Shown here piece by piece: positions 43,335 through 52,049 of a stretch of 64,000 nucleotides of DNA. The stretch spans positions 3,288,404 to 3,352,403 of the forward strand of contig NZ_KI632512.1 in assembly GCF_000504305.1 (NCBI RefSeq). The letters are read 5' to 3'. The number at the start of each line of letters is the position of its first letter. Position 1 is the first letter of the stretch. This DNA is from Nitratidesulfovibrio termitidis HI1. Its GTDB lineage: Bacteria > Desulfobacterota > Desulfovibrionia > Desulfovibrionales > Desulfovibrionaceae. Below the pieces are notes generated by a model. That model searched no databases. It was not told the DNA's origin and worked only from the letters and a program-made list of their open reading frames with translations. A program made the translations under genes and the position numbers.

Positions 43335-43469
43335 GGGAATGTCCGTAGGGCTTGCGGCCTGGCGGGTCCGGAACCGGAGTGGCCCGGGCCGCATGTGTGG
43401 GCCGCGTAAATGTGCGAGCGTGTTCGCGCCGGACGGATCTGGTGCGTCCGCGTGCCGGAAAAGGGAGCG

Positions 43470-44189
43470 TCAGTCGGTCAGGAAAAGTTCGCGGGCCAGG
43501 GCGCCCAGGGCGTCCAGCGCGCCTTCCAGCGCCCAGTCCTCTGCCGCGCGCGACCCCACGATGTTGGACATGGTGCGCACCTCGGCAAAGGGCAGGGCGT
43601 GTCGCAGGCAGGCCAGGGCCAGGGAAAAGCCCTCCATGTTCTCCATCAGCGGGGCGTGGCGATGGCGCATGGCCTCTGCCCGCGCCGGAGTGCCGGAAAC
43701 CCCGGCCACGGTCAGCGCAACGCCGCTGCGGGCCGCCACGGGCATGGCAAGGTGCCATTGCTCGAACAGCGCCTCGGGCGCAAGGTCGATGCGGTCCCAT
43801 ACCGGGCCGGTGGGGCCTTCGGCCTGGGGAAAGGCGATGCCCTGCGGGTCCACGCCGTGGTCACCCGCCAGGCCGTATTCGGGCCATACTTCGGCGGACG
43901 CCAGCACGGCGCTGCCCAGCGGGGCGCGCAGCACGTCGAAGGTGCCCGCAACGCCCAGGTTCAGCACGCCGCGCACGCTGCGGTGCGCGCCCAGTGTCCG
44001 GCCCAGCGACAGGGCCGCGTTGACCGGCCCCACGCCGGTGACCAGCAGCAGACAGTTGCGCCCGTTGACGGGCGAAGGGCAGGCCTCGCCCGGTCCGGGC
44101 AGGGCGCAGCCCACGCGGCCCCGCCCGTTGAAGCCGGTGAGCACGGCCTTCATTTCACGGGTGGTGGCGGTGGCGATGACAAGGCTCAT
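43470..44189 (-). CDS. mqnB: Futalosine hydrolase
   Basis: 239 residues of the nucleoside phosphorylase-like fold: LVTGVGPVNAALSLGRTL, GVLNLGVAGTFD, and the late MENMEGFSLALACLRHALPFAEVRTMSN containing the ribose-binding ENMEG segment. In the futalosine pathway it releases the base from futalosine to give dehypoxanthine futalosine. Start at 44189; a longer frame upstream is not family-like. Lies between the prenyl synthase gene and the TGA-interrupted gene. Confidence 0.88.
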   Translation of the reverse strand: MSLVIATATTREMKAVLTGFNGRGRVGCALPGPGEACPSPVNGRNCLLLVTGVGPVNAALSLGRTLGAHRSVRGVLNLGVAGTFDVLRAPLGSAVLASAEVWPEYGLAGDHGVDPQGIAFPQAEGPTGPVWDRIDLAPEALFEQWHLAMPVAARSGVALTVAGVSGTPARAEAMRHRHAPLMENMEGFSLALACLRHALPFAEVRTMSNIVGSRAAEDWALEGALDALGALARELFLTD

Positions 44190-44284
44190 GCGTGAAGGCT
44201 GTCCATGAACCGCGCGGAGCGCCGGGTGTGTCGTTGTTCCGGTTTCCGACGGGCAGTGTTTACGGTGAAAAAATGTCTTGGGGC

Positions 44285-44704
44285 CTATCGTTTTCTCAGC
44301 AGCAACCGCAAATGCCCATCGGCGGTGGCACAGGGCACGCCCACCACGTCGGCCTGCCTGACGCGGGCGATGTGCCGCGCGCTGCCCATCTGGTTGGGCG
44401 CTATGTCCAGCAGCAACTGGGCGCCGGCAGGCATGGACCGCAGAAGCGAACTCGCTTCCTGCAGGCCCCGTCAGCAGTCGTCCCAGCACAGCACCACCGG
44501 CACGTCGCGCGGGGGCAGTTCGCACAGCAGGGTGCCGCGCGGAATGCCCGGCATCAGCGCGCAGGCGGGACCGGTAGGCGAATCGTCCGTCGTGCTCCGG
44601 GCGTCGTCGGGCTGCTCCTTTTCCGCCGTGCGGCGCATGGCCGCGCGCAACGTGGCTTCGTCCGGTGCCGGGGGCAGGCGTTTGCGGCGTTGGCTGGCGA
44701 GCAT
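44285..44704 (-). CDS. Candidate selenoprotein, or nonsense-interrupted gene: 139-codon frame with an in-frame TGA
   Basis: Conventional translation stops after 77 residues at TGA (44473-44471). The same frame continues for 61 codons to a TAG at 44285. These codons keep the strong G/C third-position bias of neighbouring genes and read as protein (ASSLLRSMPAGAQLLLDIAP, then RHIARVRQADVVGVPCA). The stop is preceded by VVLCWDDC, so reading TGA as selenocysteine gives C73-W-D-D-C77-U78, a redox-like cluster. A SECIS-like hairpin begins four bases downstream of the TGA, and selB lies 13 kb away. The family is not recognised. Alternatives are a recent nonsense mutation (for example from TGG) or a sequencing error. 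A ribosome site AAAGGA precedes the ATG at 44704. Confidence 0.5.
44435..44467 (-). promoter_or_regulatory. SECIS-like hairpin after the in-frame TGA
   Basis: GAAGCG (44458-44453) pairs with CGCUUC (44448-44443) around the loop AGUU; below a bulged G the stem extends with five pairs, one mismatch and two G-C pairs. The loop starts 18 nt after the UGA and has G in its second position. This agrees with the bacterial SECIS model as I remember it (16-37 nt distance, G in the first two loop bases). Confidence 0.5.
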
Positions 44705-44741
44705 GGCGTTGCCGTCCTTTGGGGCCGGTGCGCGGACCCCG

Positions 44742-46058
<1,317 letters not shown>

Positions 46059-46128
46059 GTCGTTCACTCTGTTGGATATCCTGTGTCCGGCCCTGCGGGC
46101 CGATTGCTGCCGATTGTGTCCGGTGGCC

Positions 46129-46164
46129 TGCCCGCTCTGCCCGCTCTGCCCGCTCAGCCCGTTC
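46129..46164. repeat. 9-bp tandem repeat upstream of the dehydrogenase gene
   Basis: TGCCCGCTC three times and a fourth degenerate copy, within the 248-bp divergent gap 46059-46306. One of few intergenic arrays in the window with a period divisible by three. Confidence 0.85.
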
Positions 46165-46306
46165 TGTCTGTCGCCTGGCAGTGACCGCCGGGTGGGGCCT
46201 GCCGCGCATGCCTGCCCGGGCCGGGCCTGCCGATGTGCCTGTCGGCGGAAAGTTGCGTTGACGACGGGGCTTGCCACGGGCGGCGCCCCCGTGTGAGAAG
46301 GCTTGC

Positions 46307-46513
46307 ATGCATATCGACTGGAACACCTTGCTCTGCGCCCTGGGCCTTGCCTTCGTCATCGAAAGCATTCCGTACGTCCTGTTTGCCGAGCGGATGCGCC
46401 CCGTGTTGCGGTCGCTGTCCGACCAGCCCCCGGCCATGCTGCGGGGCATGGGCATTGCGGCCATGTGCGTGGGCGTGCTGGTGGTCTGGCTGGCCCGGCG
46501 CATGCTGGCCTGA
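46307..46513 (+). CDS. DUF2065-family small inner-membrane protein
   Basis: 68 residues with two hydrophobic helices: LLCALGLAFVIESIPYVLF and the C-terminal GMGIAAMCVGVLVVWLARR. The spacing and the IEG/IES-PY pattern fit DUF2065 (YjeT-like) proteins, which are often found near protease-modulating hflKC genes, not present here. Start at 46307 is family-based; upstream GAGAAGG may be the ribosome site. Function unknown. It is divergent from the dehydrogenase gene and convergent with ubiE. Confidence 0.8.
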   Translation: MHIDWNTLLCALGLAFVIESIPYVLFAERMRPVLRSLSDQPPAMLRGMGIAAMCVGVLVVWLARRMLA

Positions 46514-46591
46514 TGCATGCCGATTCGACGCATGCCGGCCTGACGCCCCCCCCCTGCCTTCAATCCCCGCCTTTCGCGTTGCCGCATGCGG

Positions 46592-47773
46592 TCAGCGCGC
46601 CTTTTTCCCCGCCTTGGCGCCGCTGGCGGCGCGCTTCTTTTTCGCCGTTTCCTGCGTGGCCGCGCCGGGCAGGGTGGCCTGCACCGTGCCGCGCGCGCCG
46701 GTTTTTGCCGTCTTGTCACCCGTTGCCGGGCTGTCGGTTCCGGCGGGCTTGTCCTTGTGCGCCGTGTTCTGGCTTGCCGTATCCGCGACGCCCTCTGCGG
46801 CAGTCGCGGCAGATGCGGAGGACTGGCCCGATTGCCCTGATTGGCCCGATTGCCCTGATTGGCCCGATTGCCCTGATTGGACTGACTGGCCTGACTGGCC
46901 TGACTGGTCTGACTGGCCTGACTGGGCGGGCGGGGCCTTGCGCGCTCTGGGGGCGGGCTGCTCCTGCCTGGGCGTTCCGGCCTGCCCTGGCCCGGTCACC
47001 GGAGCAAGGGGTTTTTCGGCCACGTGCAGCCGTACGATGCCCGAGGTCAGCGGCAGGTGGAACACCCGGCCAAAGCCCGCGCCCGTCATTTCCCCGGCCA
47101 GTTCGTCGGCGGTGGGAAAGGCCATGATGGTGTCGGCCAGGTAGCGGTAGGCCCCGGAATCGCCGGAAATGGCCTTGCCCACCATGGGCAGCACCCGGTT
47201 GAGATAGAAATTGTACAGTCCGCGCCACACCGGGGTCTTGCCGGTGCCGAATTCCAGCACGCACAGCCGTCCGCCGGGCACCAGCACCCGCAGGATTTCG
47301 GAAAAGGCTTCCGACCGGGGCAGGATGTTGCGGATGCCGAAGGCGATGGTCACGCAGTCCACGCTGGCGTCGGCCAGGGGCAGGCGGCGTCCGTCCGCCG
47401 TGGCGGGCCAGATGGCGCGCGCCGTTTCGCCGAACAGCTTGCCGCGCCCGCGTTGCAGCATGGGGCGGCAGAAATCCAGCGCGGGCACGCGGGTGCCAGG
47501 ATGCTGGCGCACGATTTCCAGCGAGACATCCAGGGTGCCCGCCGCAAGGTCCAGCACGCGGCCCGTGGGGCCGGGCGCCACGTGGCGCACCAGACGGTAG
47601 CGCCAGTACTTGTCCAGCCCGCCGCTGAGCACGCGGTTCAGCAGGTCGTACCAATCTGCGATGCGTCCGAACATGCCGGAAACGCTACGGGCATGCCCGC
47701 AGGGATCGGGCTGGCGGCTGCTGTCCGTGGACGCCGGGACGGCATTCGGGCAGGTTGCGGCGGGACGATCCAT
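46592..47773 (-). CDS. ubiE: Demethylmenaquinone methyltransferase with a long repetitive basic tail
   Basis: 393 residues; UbiE/MenG proteins are about 240-250. Residues about 30-265 are the methyltransferase: MFGRIADWYDLLNRVLSGGLDKYWR, SAM site RVLDLAAGTLD, IAFGIRN, and LEFGTGKTPVWR. It methylates demethylmenaquinone in the last step of menaquinone synthesis. The extra C-terminal 125 residues start with an Ala/Pro linker, then SGQ units coded by a 9-bp repeat, then a Lys/Ala-rich end (KKKRAASGAKAGKKAR) resembling DNA- or RNA-binding tails. The gene starts 6 bp after a small conserved-looking gene, so they share a transcript. Confidence 0.9.
   Translation of the reverse strand: MDRPAATCPNAVPASTDSSRQPDPCGHARSVSGMFGRIADWYDLLNRVLSGGLDKYWRYRLVRHVAPGPTGRVLDLAAGTLDVSLEIVRQHPGTRVPALDFCRPMLQRGRGKLFGETARAIWPATADGRRLPLADASVDCVTIAFGIRNILPRSEAFSEILRVLVPGGRLCVLEFGTGKTPVWRGLYNFYLNRVLPMVGKAISGDSGAYRYLADTIMAFPTADELAGEMTGAGFGRVFHLPLTSGIVRLHVAEKPLAPVTGPGQAGTPRQEQPAPRARKAPPAQSGQSDQSGQSGQSVQSGQSGQSGQSGQSGQSGQSSASAATAAEGVADTASQNTAHKDKPAGTDSPATGDKTAKTGARGTVQATLPGAATQETAKKKRAASGAKAGKKAR
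46821..46925. repeat. 9-bp minisatellite inside ubiE
   Basis: About eleven units of the type CTGATTGGC/CCGATTGCC/CTGACTGGC in a row encode the SGQ/SDQ/SVQ tail. Period 9 keeps frame. Copy number is likely to vary between strains. Confidence 0.95.
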
Positions 47774-47779
47774 GCGTGC

Positions 47780-47986
47780 CTACTCCCGCTCCGTGCCGAT
47801 GGAGGCCGTCGACACCACGGGGGACTGGCCGTCGCGCGCGCCGTCGGTGGCGATGGATTCCAGCACCACGCGGTAGATGGAGGGGAACACCTCGCCGAGG
47901 CTCGCCGGGGAAACCCGCTGGGTTTCGATGAACTTGACCACGATTTCCTTGGTCACCTGCAAGGCTTCCTTGCGAATCTTGTCCAT
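47780..47986 (-). CDS. Small protein of unknown function upstream of ubiE
   Basis: 68 residues, start at 47986 with AAAGGA 7 bp upstream. The first 45 residues (MDKIRKEALQVTKEIVVKF and ETQRVSPASLGEVFPSIYRVV) look helical and amphipathic, the tail Ser/Thr-rich. It has no Cys, no membrane segment and no motif I can assign; my impression is that short proteins of this kind are conserved in Desulfovibrionaceae. Its stop lies 6 bp from the ubiE start, so it is co-transcribed and perhaps coupled. Confidence 0.7.
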   Translation of the reverse strand: MDKIRKEALQVTKEIVVKFIETQRVSPASLGEVFPSIYRVVLESIATDGARDGQSPVVSTASIGTERE

Positions 47987-48194
47987 GTGCGGTCCTTTTG
48001 GGTGCGGCTCTTTTGGCACGTTTCCCCGGCTGCTGTCCGTCGGGTACCGGACGCCCGGGGCGTCGGGGCCACCCCGCGACCGTGCGCGATCGGGGCCGTT
48101 GCCGGTGGTCTTCCGGTGCCTTGGCGGGCATGCTGACGGAAGTCCGGCCCGGTACGTCCGGCTGGCAACCGGGCAACCGGGCAACCGGGCAGCC

Positions 48195-48296
48195 GAAAAA
48201 AGAGAAAACCCGCCCGTGGGGGAATGGTCTCGACCACAGCGGACGAAGACCGGACGGGTGAAAGAGGAATAACCGGTGAGCCATCCCTCTTTTTTC
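48195..48296. ncRNA. Candidate small RNA or double terminator element
   Basis: GAAAAAAGAG (48195-48204) and its exact complement CTCTTTTTTC (48287-48296) bracket the element. On the minus strand CCCGTCC-GGTCT pairs with AGACC and CGGGCGGG, then TTTTCTCTTTTTT follows: a strong terminator. On the plus strand AAAGAGG pairs with CCTCTTT followed by TTTT: a second terminator facing the other way. The element could be an sRNA, a transcript leader with attenuation for the small gene and ubiE, or a two-sided insulator. Confidence 0.45.
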
Positions 48297-48497
48297 AGGC
48301 GTCTATAGCATTGTGGCCCGCGCCCGTCGAGGCCTGTCGGGGCTGGCTTTCGGGCTGGCTTTCCGGCGGAAGGTCCGATGCGGGCCGTGCGCGGATGCCC
48401 TGCGTGGCGGCGTATCCCGGCGGGCTGGACCCGATGCGGGGGCTGGCGGATACGGGGGCTGGCGGACACGGAAGCAGGCGGGTGGTCCCGCATGCGA

Positions 48498-48530
48498 AAG
48501 GGCGGACCCGGAAGTGCCGGACCCGCCCCT
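48498..48530 (-). terminator. Terminator of the acidic repeat protein gene
   Basis: AAGGGCGG ... CCGCCCCTT arms with an inner CCGG/CCGG pair; toward lower coordinates the hairpin is followed by TTTCGC. Confidence 0.6.
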
Positions 48531-48638
48531 TGTGATGTCGTTGCGCGTGCCGTGTTGCGGCTGCTGTCCTGCGGTCCGGACTGCTCGGGACTGCCCGGTG
48601 TCCGACGGGCCGCAGCAGCGCCTGGCGCGGCGGGGCGG

Positions 48639-50276
48639 CTACAGGGCGTCCGCCAGTGCGGCGATTTCCTCGCGGATGATCCGCGCGGCGGCGGCAGCGG
48701 CGGCCTTGTCCGTTTCGGCCTGCAACGTGGCGCGCAGATCCGCTGCCAGCATGTCCAGGTCGGCCTGGGTGATGGCTTCCGGCCCGGCTTCGCCGGTATT
48801 GACTCCTTCAGTGGCCTCCAGGCGTTCGCGCAGGGGGGCCAGATGTTCCTCGATGCGGGCGTCCAGGTCTTCGGCCAGGGCGGCGCGCACGCGGTCCACC
48901 AGCGGGGCGAACGGACCATCCTCCCGCGCCAGCAGGGGTTCCAGCAACTCGGCCAGCGTGTCTTCGGAAAGTGCGGGCGCGGTGTCGGCCAGCGATTCCA
49001 TGGCCGCCAGCCGTGTTTCCAGCGCCTCGCGGGCGGCACGCTCTTCGGCGCGCTGCTCGGTCAGGCTGGCCAGAGAGGCTTCCAGCGCCTCGATGCGTGC
49101 GGCATACCCGGCGGGGCTGTCGCCCAGTTCGGGTTCAGCGGGCGCATCGGGCAGGTCCGCGTCCCTTGAGACTGCCGGGGAGATTTCCGGGGAAATTTCC
49201 GGCAGATCGACTGCGGGCTGCGCGGCCACGGGCTTTGGCGCGGGCCGGGGCGGCTCGGGCTCGGCCATGGCGGCAGCCGTGGCGGCAGCGGCCAGGGCTG
49301 CCTCGAAGGGGTCGCCGTCGGCAGGGGGTTCGTCGGGCGGGGCCACGGAAGGCTGTGCCGCGCTGGCGGCCAGGGCGGCCTCGAAGGGGTCCGTTTCGTC
49401 AGGCGGCAGCGTGGGCTGCATCGGCGCTGCGGGGGCCGGTTCGGGCTCCGCTTCGGGCGCGGGCGCGGCAGCCTTGCCGCCGGAACCCAGCATGTCTTCC
49501 AGCAGGGCGTCCAGATATGCCACGTCCACAAGGTCGGCGGGCTTCTGCGGTGCGGCGGGTGCTGGGGGAGGGGCGGCAGGCGCGGGCGGCGCCTTGGCGT
49601 CCAGCCCGGAAATGAGGTCGTCGATGTCGTCGTCGCCCATGGACGAGCCGGAACCGCCCGACGTCAGGTCGGTGGCGGTAGGCGCGCCCAGGTCGCCGAG
49701 CAGGGCGTCCACGTCGGCCATGTCGGGCATGGACAATTTCTCGTCCGGATCGACGGGACGGCCGGTGATGGCCGAAGGCGTGGACGAGACGGGCTTGGCG
49801 GCCATGGAGGGAGCCTCCTCTGCATCATGGTGGGCGGCAGGGGCCTTGGGGGCGGCGGGCGTCCGGGCCGGGGCGGGCTCCGGGGTATCCGGCAGGTCGC
49901 CGATGCTGTTCAGCAGGGCATCGATGTCGGCGTCCATGTTGGCGTCGGGGTCGGCGTCGGGGTCGGCGTCGGGGCCAGCGTCGGGGCCAGCGTCCGGCCT
50001 GAAGTCCGGAGCGGCATTCAGGACGTCGTCGATTCCGCCATCGCCCGGCGTCAGGGGCGCGGCAGGGGACGAGGGGGCGATGTCGGCGTCAAGGGTATCG
50101 AACCCCGTCAGCGATTCCAGGCCGCCGCCGTCGGAGAACAGGTCTTCGAGTTCCTTCTCGAAGCTCGCGGCATCAGAGCCGGGCTGCGCCTGCGGCGCGT
50201 TGCCCTTCTCGATGATGTCGGTAAGCTCGATGATGTCCTCGTCGGCCGTCAGGTGGGCATCGTCGGTGGGAGACAT
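48639..50276 (-). CDS. Acidic, Ala/Pro-rich protein with repeated D-[IV]-D-x-L-[LI] motifs
   Basis: 545 residues (start 50276, AAGGG upstream). Residues 1-400 are disordered, rich in D/A/P, and carry regularly spaced short motifs: DIDALLNSI, DVDALLGDL, DIDDLISGL, YLDALLEDM, plus the acidic ELEDLFSDG. Two DPFEAALAA copies follow. The last 150 residues predict as a coiled coil/helical bundle (IEALEASLASLTEQRAEERA). The motif resembles the EIDALL segment at the start of FliM-type switch proteins, but I do not recognise the protein. A PDAGPDAD stretch is coded by a 12-bp DNA repeat. No signal peptide or membrane segment. Confidence 0.75.
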   Translation of the reverse strand: MSPTDDAHLTADEDIIELTDIIEKGNAPQAQPGSDAASFEKELEDLFSDGGGLESLTGFDTLDADIAPSSPAAPLTPGDGGIDDVLNAAPDFRPDAGPDAGPDADPDADPDANMDADIDALLNSIGDLPDTPEPAPARTPAAPKAPAAHHDAEEAPSMAAKPVSSTPSAITGRPVDPDEKLSMPDMADVDALLGDLGAPTATDLTSGGSGSSMGDDDIDDLISGLDAKAPPAPAAPPPAPAAPQKPADLVDVAYLDALLEDMLGSGGKAAAPAPEAEPEPAPAAPMQPTLPPDETDPFEAALAASAAQPSVAPPDEPPADGDPFEAALAAAATAAAMAEPEPPRPAPKPVAAQPAVDLPEISPEISPAVSRDADLPDAPAEPELGDSPAGYAARIEALEASLASLTEQRAEERAAREALETRLAAMESLADTAPALSEDTLAELLEPLLAREDGPFAPLVDRVRAALAEDLDARIEEHLAPLRERLEATEGVNTGEAGPEAITQADLDMLAADLRATLQAETDKAAAAAAARIIREEIAALADAL

Positions 50277-50473
50277 GACAGACCCTTGGGCAAACCTTCG
50301 GTAACGGTTGCGGCGCTCGCGCACCTGTCCGGCAAAGTGCCGCTCTGGAGCGGGGGGCGCTTTGCGTGTTTCAAGGCATCAATACTACACACAGGAGCGG
50401 GCATGGCGCAAGCGCGTGCGACATGCCACATGGCGGCAAGTGTTCCCCGCCCCGGGCGACCCGGAAACGCAAA

Positions 50474-50497
50474 GGGCCGCCCCCGAAGGGACGGCCC
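50474..50497 (-). terminator. Terminator of the cytochrome c3 gene
   Basis: GGGCCG and CGGCCC arms; TTTGCGTTTC follows in the direction of transcription. Confidence 0.7.
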
Positions 50498-50524
50498 ACG
50501 AAGCCGGAAGAATGACGGCCGTGC

Positions 50525-50917
50525 CTAGCTGTGGCACTTCGAGCCCTTGCAGCCCGTCAGTTCCTTTTTCTTGGCGGCGTCGGCGCCGGCGGTTTCGGCG
50601 TGGCAGCCCACGCAGCTCTTGAACTTGGTGTTCTTGTCATGCATGGCGTGGTAGTAGCCCTTGGCGGACTTGTCCTTCTTGTCCATGCTGTCGTGGCAAC
50701 CGGCGGTGGCGCACTTCTGGTAGTCTTCCTTCCCGTTGACCGGGTGGTGACATTCGCCACACTTCAGGGCCTTGTGGCTGGAGTGGTTGAAGACCACGGG
50801 TTGCTTGGTCTTGTCCATCTTCAGGCCGTCGGCGGGGGCCTTCGGGGCGGCGGCAAGGGCGGGCATGGCGATGGCAACGGCCAGCGCGAGCACGCCAGTG
50901 AGGAACATCTTCTTCAT
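50525..50917 (-). CDS. Tetraheme cytochrome c3 (type I)
   Basis: 130 residues with a signal peptide (about 1-22, cut after ALA). The mature chain begins [16 protein letters not shown] and has four heme sites: CGECH, CATAGCH, CVGCH and CKGSKCH, two of them with the four-residue spacer usual in c3. Extra His ligands are in FNHSSHK. As remembered, it differs from the Miyazaki cytochrome c3 at only about six mature positions. It carries electrons from periplasmic hydrogenases and formate dehydrogenases to membrane complexes. AAGGAGGT lies 8 bp before the ATG. Confidence 0.97.
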   Translation of the reverse strand: MKKMFLTGVLALAVAIAMPALAAAPKAPADGLKMDKTKQPVVFNHSSHKALKCGECHHPVNGKEDYQKCATAGCHDSMDKKDKSAKGYYHAMHDKNTKFKSCVGCHAETAGADAAKKKELTGCKGSKCHS

Positions 50918-50965
50918 CGCAGAAATACCTCCTTCACAAGGCATGTTAAGGATTTCCCAAGCGCC

Positions 50966-50994
50966 ATGGTAGTAGGTCGCGTTCGCGGTGTCAA
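50966..50994 (-). promoter_or_regulatory. Sigma-70 promoter of the cytochrome c3 gene
   Basis: On the minus strand TTGACA (50994-50989), 17 bp, TACCAT (50971-50966): perfect -35, good -10 and ideal spacing, about 50 bp before the ATG. This fits a highly expressed gene. Confidence 0.8.
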
Positions 50995-51248
50995 GACGGG
51001 GCGGGAAAATGCAGCGAACTCTGGTGGGTTAGGGGAAAACGTTGCCTCATTCCGGGGGCGACGCGCGTGCCGCACGGCACAAGGTGGCGCGGACGTCCAT
51101 TAGAATGCGCGCGCCGTTGGCGCGGCGCCGGATTCCGGCCTGCCCTGGCCTGTTTTGACCTGCTCCAGCCTGCTCCAGCCTGCTCCAGAATGTCCCGGCG
51201 CGGCATGGCCGGGCGGCAACGCCAGTGGACGGTCGGGCCGCCGGATGA
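50995..51248. other. Gap between the c3 promoter and cobJ
   Basis: No gene is supported. It contains a 10-bp tandem repeat, CCTGCTCCAG, three copies at 51159-51188, near the end of the cobJ transcript. No convincing terminator for cobJ is seen. Confidence 0.5.
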
Positions 51249-52049
51249 TTATTCGCCGCCGCCCTTCCTGCGTGTGCCGTCCCTCCCACCGGGGGCGTAC
51301 TTATCCATGTACCCGCGCGGGGTGACCATGCGCCCGCCCACCATGGTGGTGGTCCCGTTGCCGATGATGACGATGGACAGCATGTCCACGGCGACCGGGT
51401 CGAAGGCGGCCAGGGGCGTGACCGACACCTGCTGGTCGGGCCGGTAGGCCTGGCGTACGAGCCCCACGGGGGTATCCGGGCCCCGGTGGCGGGCGGCGAT
51501 GGCCAGCGCCTTTTCCAGATGGTCGGCCCGGCGGCGCGAGCGGGGGTTGTAGATGACCACCACGAAGTCCGCGCCAAGGGCGGCGTCCAGGCGGCGTTCG
51601 ATGACCGGCCACGGGGTCAGCAGGTCGCTCAGGCTTACCGAGGCAAAGTCGTGCATCAGCGGCGCGCCCAGCAGGGCGGCGGCCCCGCACAGGGCGGGCA
51701 CGCCGGGCGCCACTTCCACCGCGTGGGCCAGGTGGGCAAGGCCGCGCTGGTCCAGCAGTTCGAACACCAGCCCGGCCATGGCGTACACGCCGGGGTCGCC
51801 GGAGCAGACCACGCAGGTGGCCCGGCCAGCCAGGGCGGCGTCGATGGCGGCGTTGCAGCGCGCCATCTCGGCCATCATGCCCGTGGCCAGCACCTCGCGG
51901 CCATGGCGCAGTTCTTCCGGCACCAGATCCACGTACAGGGTGTAGCCGACGATGCAGTCGGACGCGGCAATGGCGGCACGGGCCTGCGGGGTGAGCAGGG
52001 CTGCGTCGCCGGGGCCAAGCCCGATGACGCGCAAGGGGGCGATGGTCAT
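51249..52049 (-). CDS. cobJ: Precorrin-3B / cobalt-precorrin-3 C17-methyltransferase
   Basis: 266 residues of the tetrapyrrole methylase fold: VIGLGPGDAALLTPQA, ATCVVCSGDPGVYAMA (SAM loop), VAPGVPALCGAAALLGAPL and VVVIYNPRSRRR. It methylates C17 during corrin ring contraction. The start overlaps the cbiG stop by 4 bp (ATGA). Partner genes of anaerobic B12 synthesis lie elsewhere; in this genus the same precursors also feed siroheme and heme. The C-terminus (after about 245) is Gly/Arg-rich. Confidence 0.92.
   Translation of the reverse strand: MTIAPLRVIGLGPGDAALLTPQARAAIAASDCIVGYTLYVDLVPEELRHGREVLATGMMAEMARCNAAIDAALAGRATCVVCSGDPGVYAMAGLVFELLDQRGLAHLAHAVEVAPGVPALCGAAALLGAPLMHDFASVSLSDLLTPWPVIERRLDAALGADFVVVIYNPRSRRRADHLEKALAIAARHRGPDTPVGLVRQAYRPDQQVSVTPLAAFDPVAVDMLSIVIIGNGTTTMVGGRMVTPRGYMDKYAPGGRDGTRRKGGGE

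Larger units (their letters stand above)
47987..48638. other. 652-bp gap with a structured element, an 8-bp repeat and a terminator
   Basis: No gene is supported. It holds an 8-bp tandem repeat (GGCAACCG, three copies and a partial, about 48167-48194), the two-way terminator element at 48195-48296, and the terminator of the acidic protein gene at 48498-48530. Confidence 0.5.

Noticed and set aside
40389-43409. A 1006-codon plus-strand frame
   Set aside because: Antisense shadow of the HDOD-GGDEF and prenyl synthase genes with typical shadow composition.
46821-46925. Possible CRISPR-like array
   Set aside because: Units are 9 bp with no unique spacers and they encode the SGQ tail in frame; it is a minisatellite.
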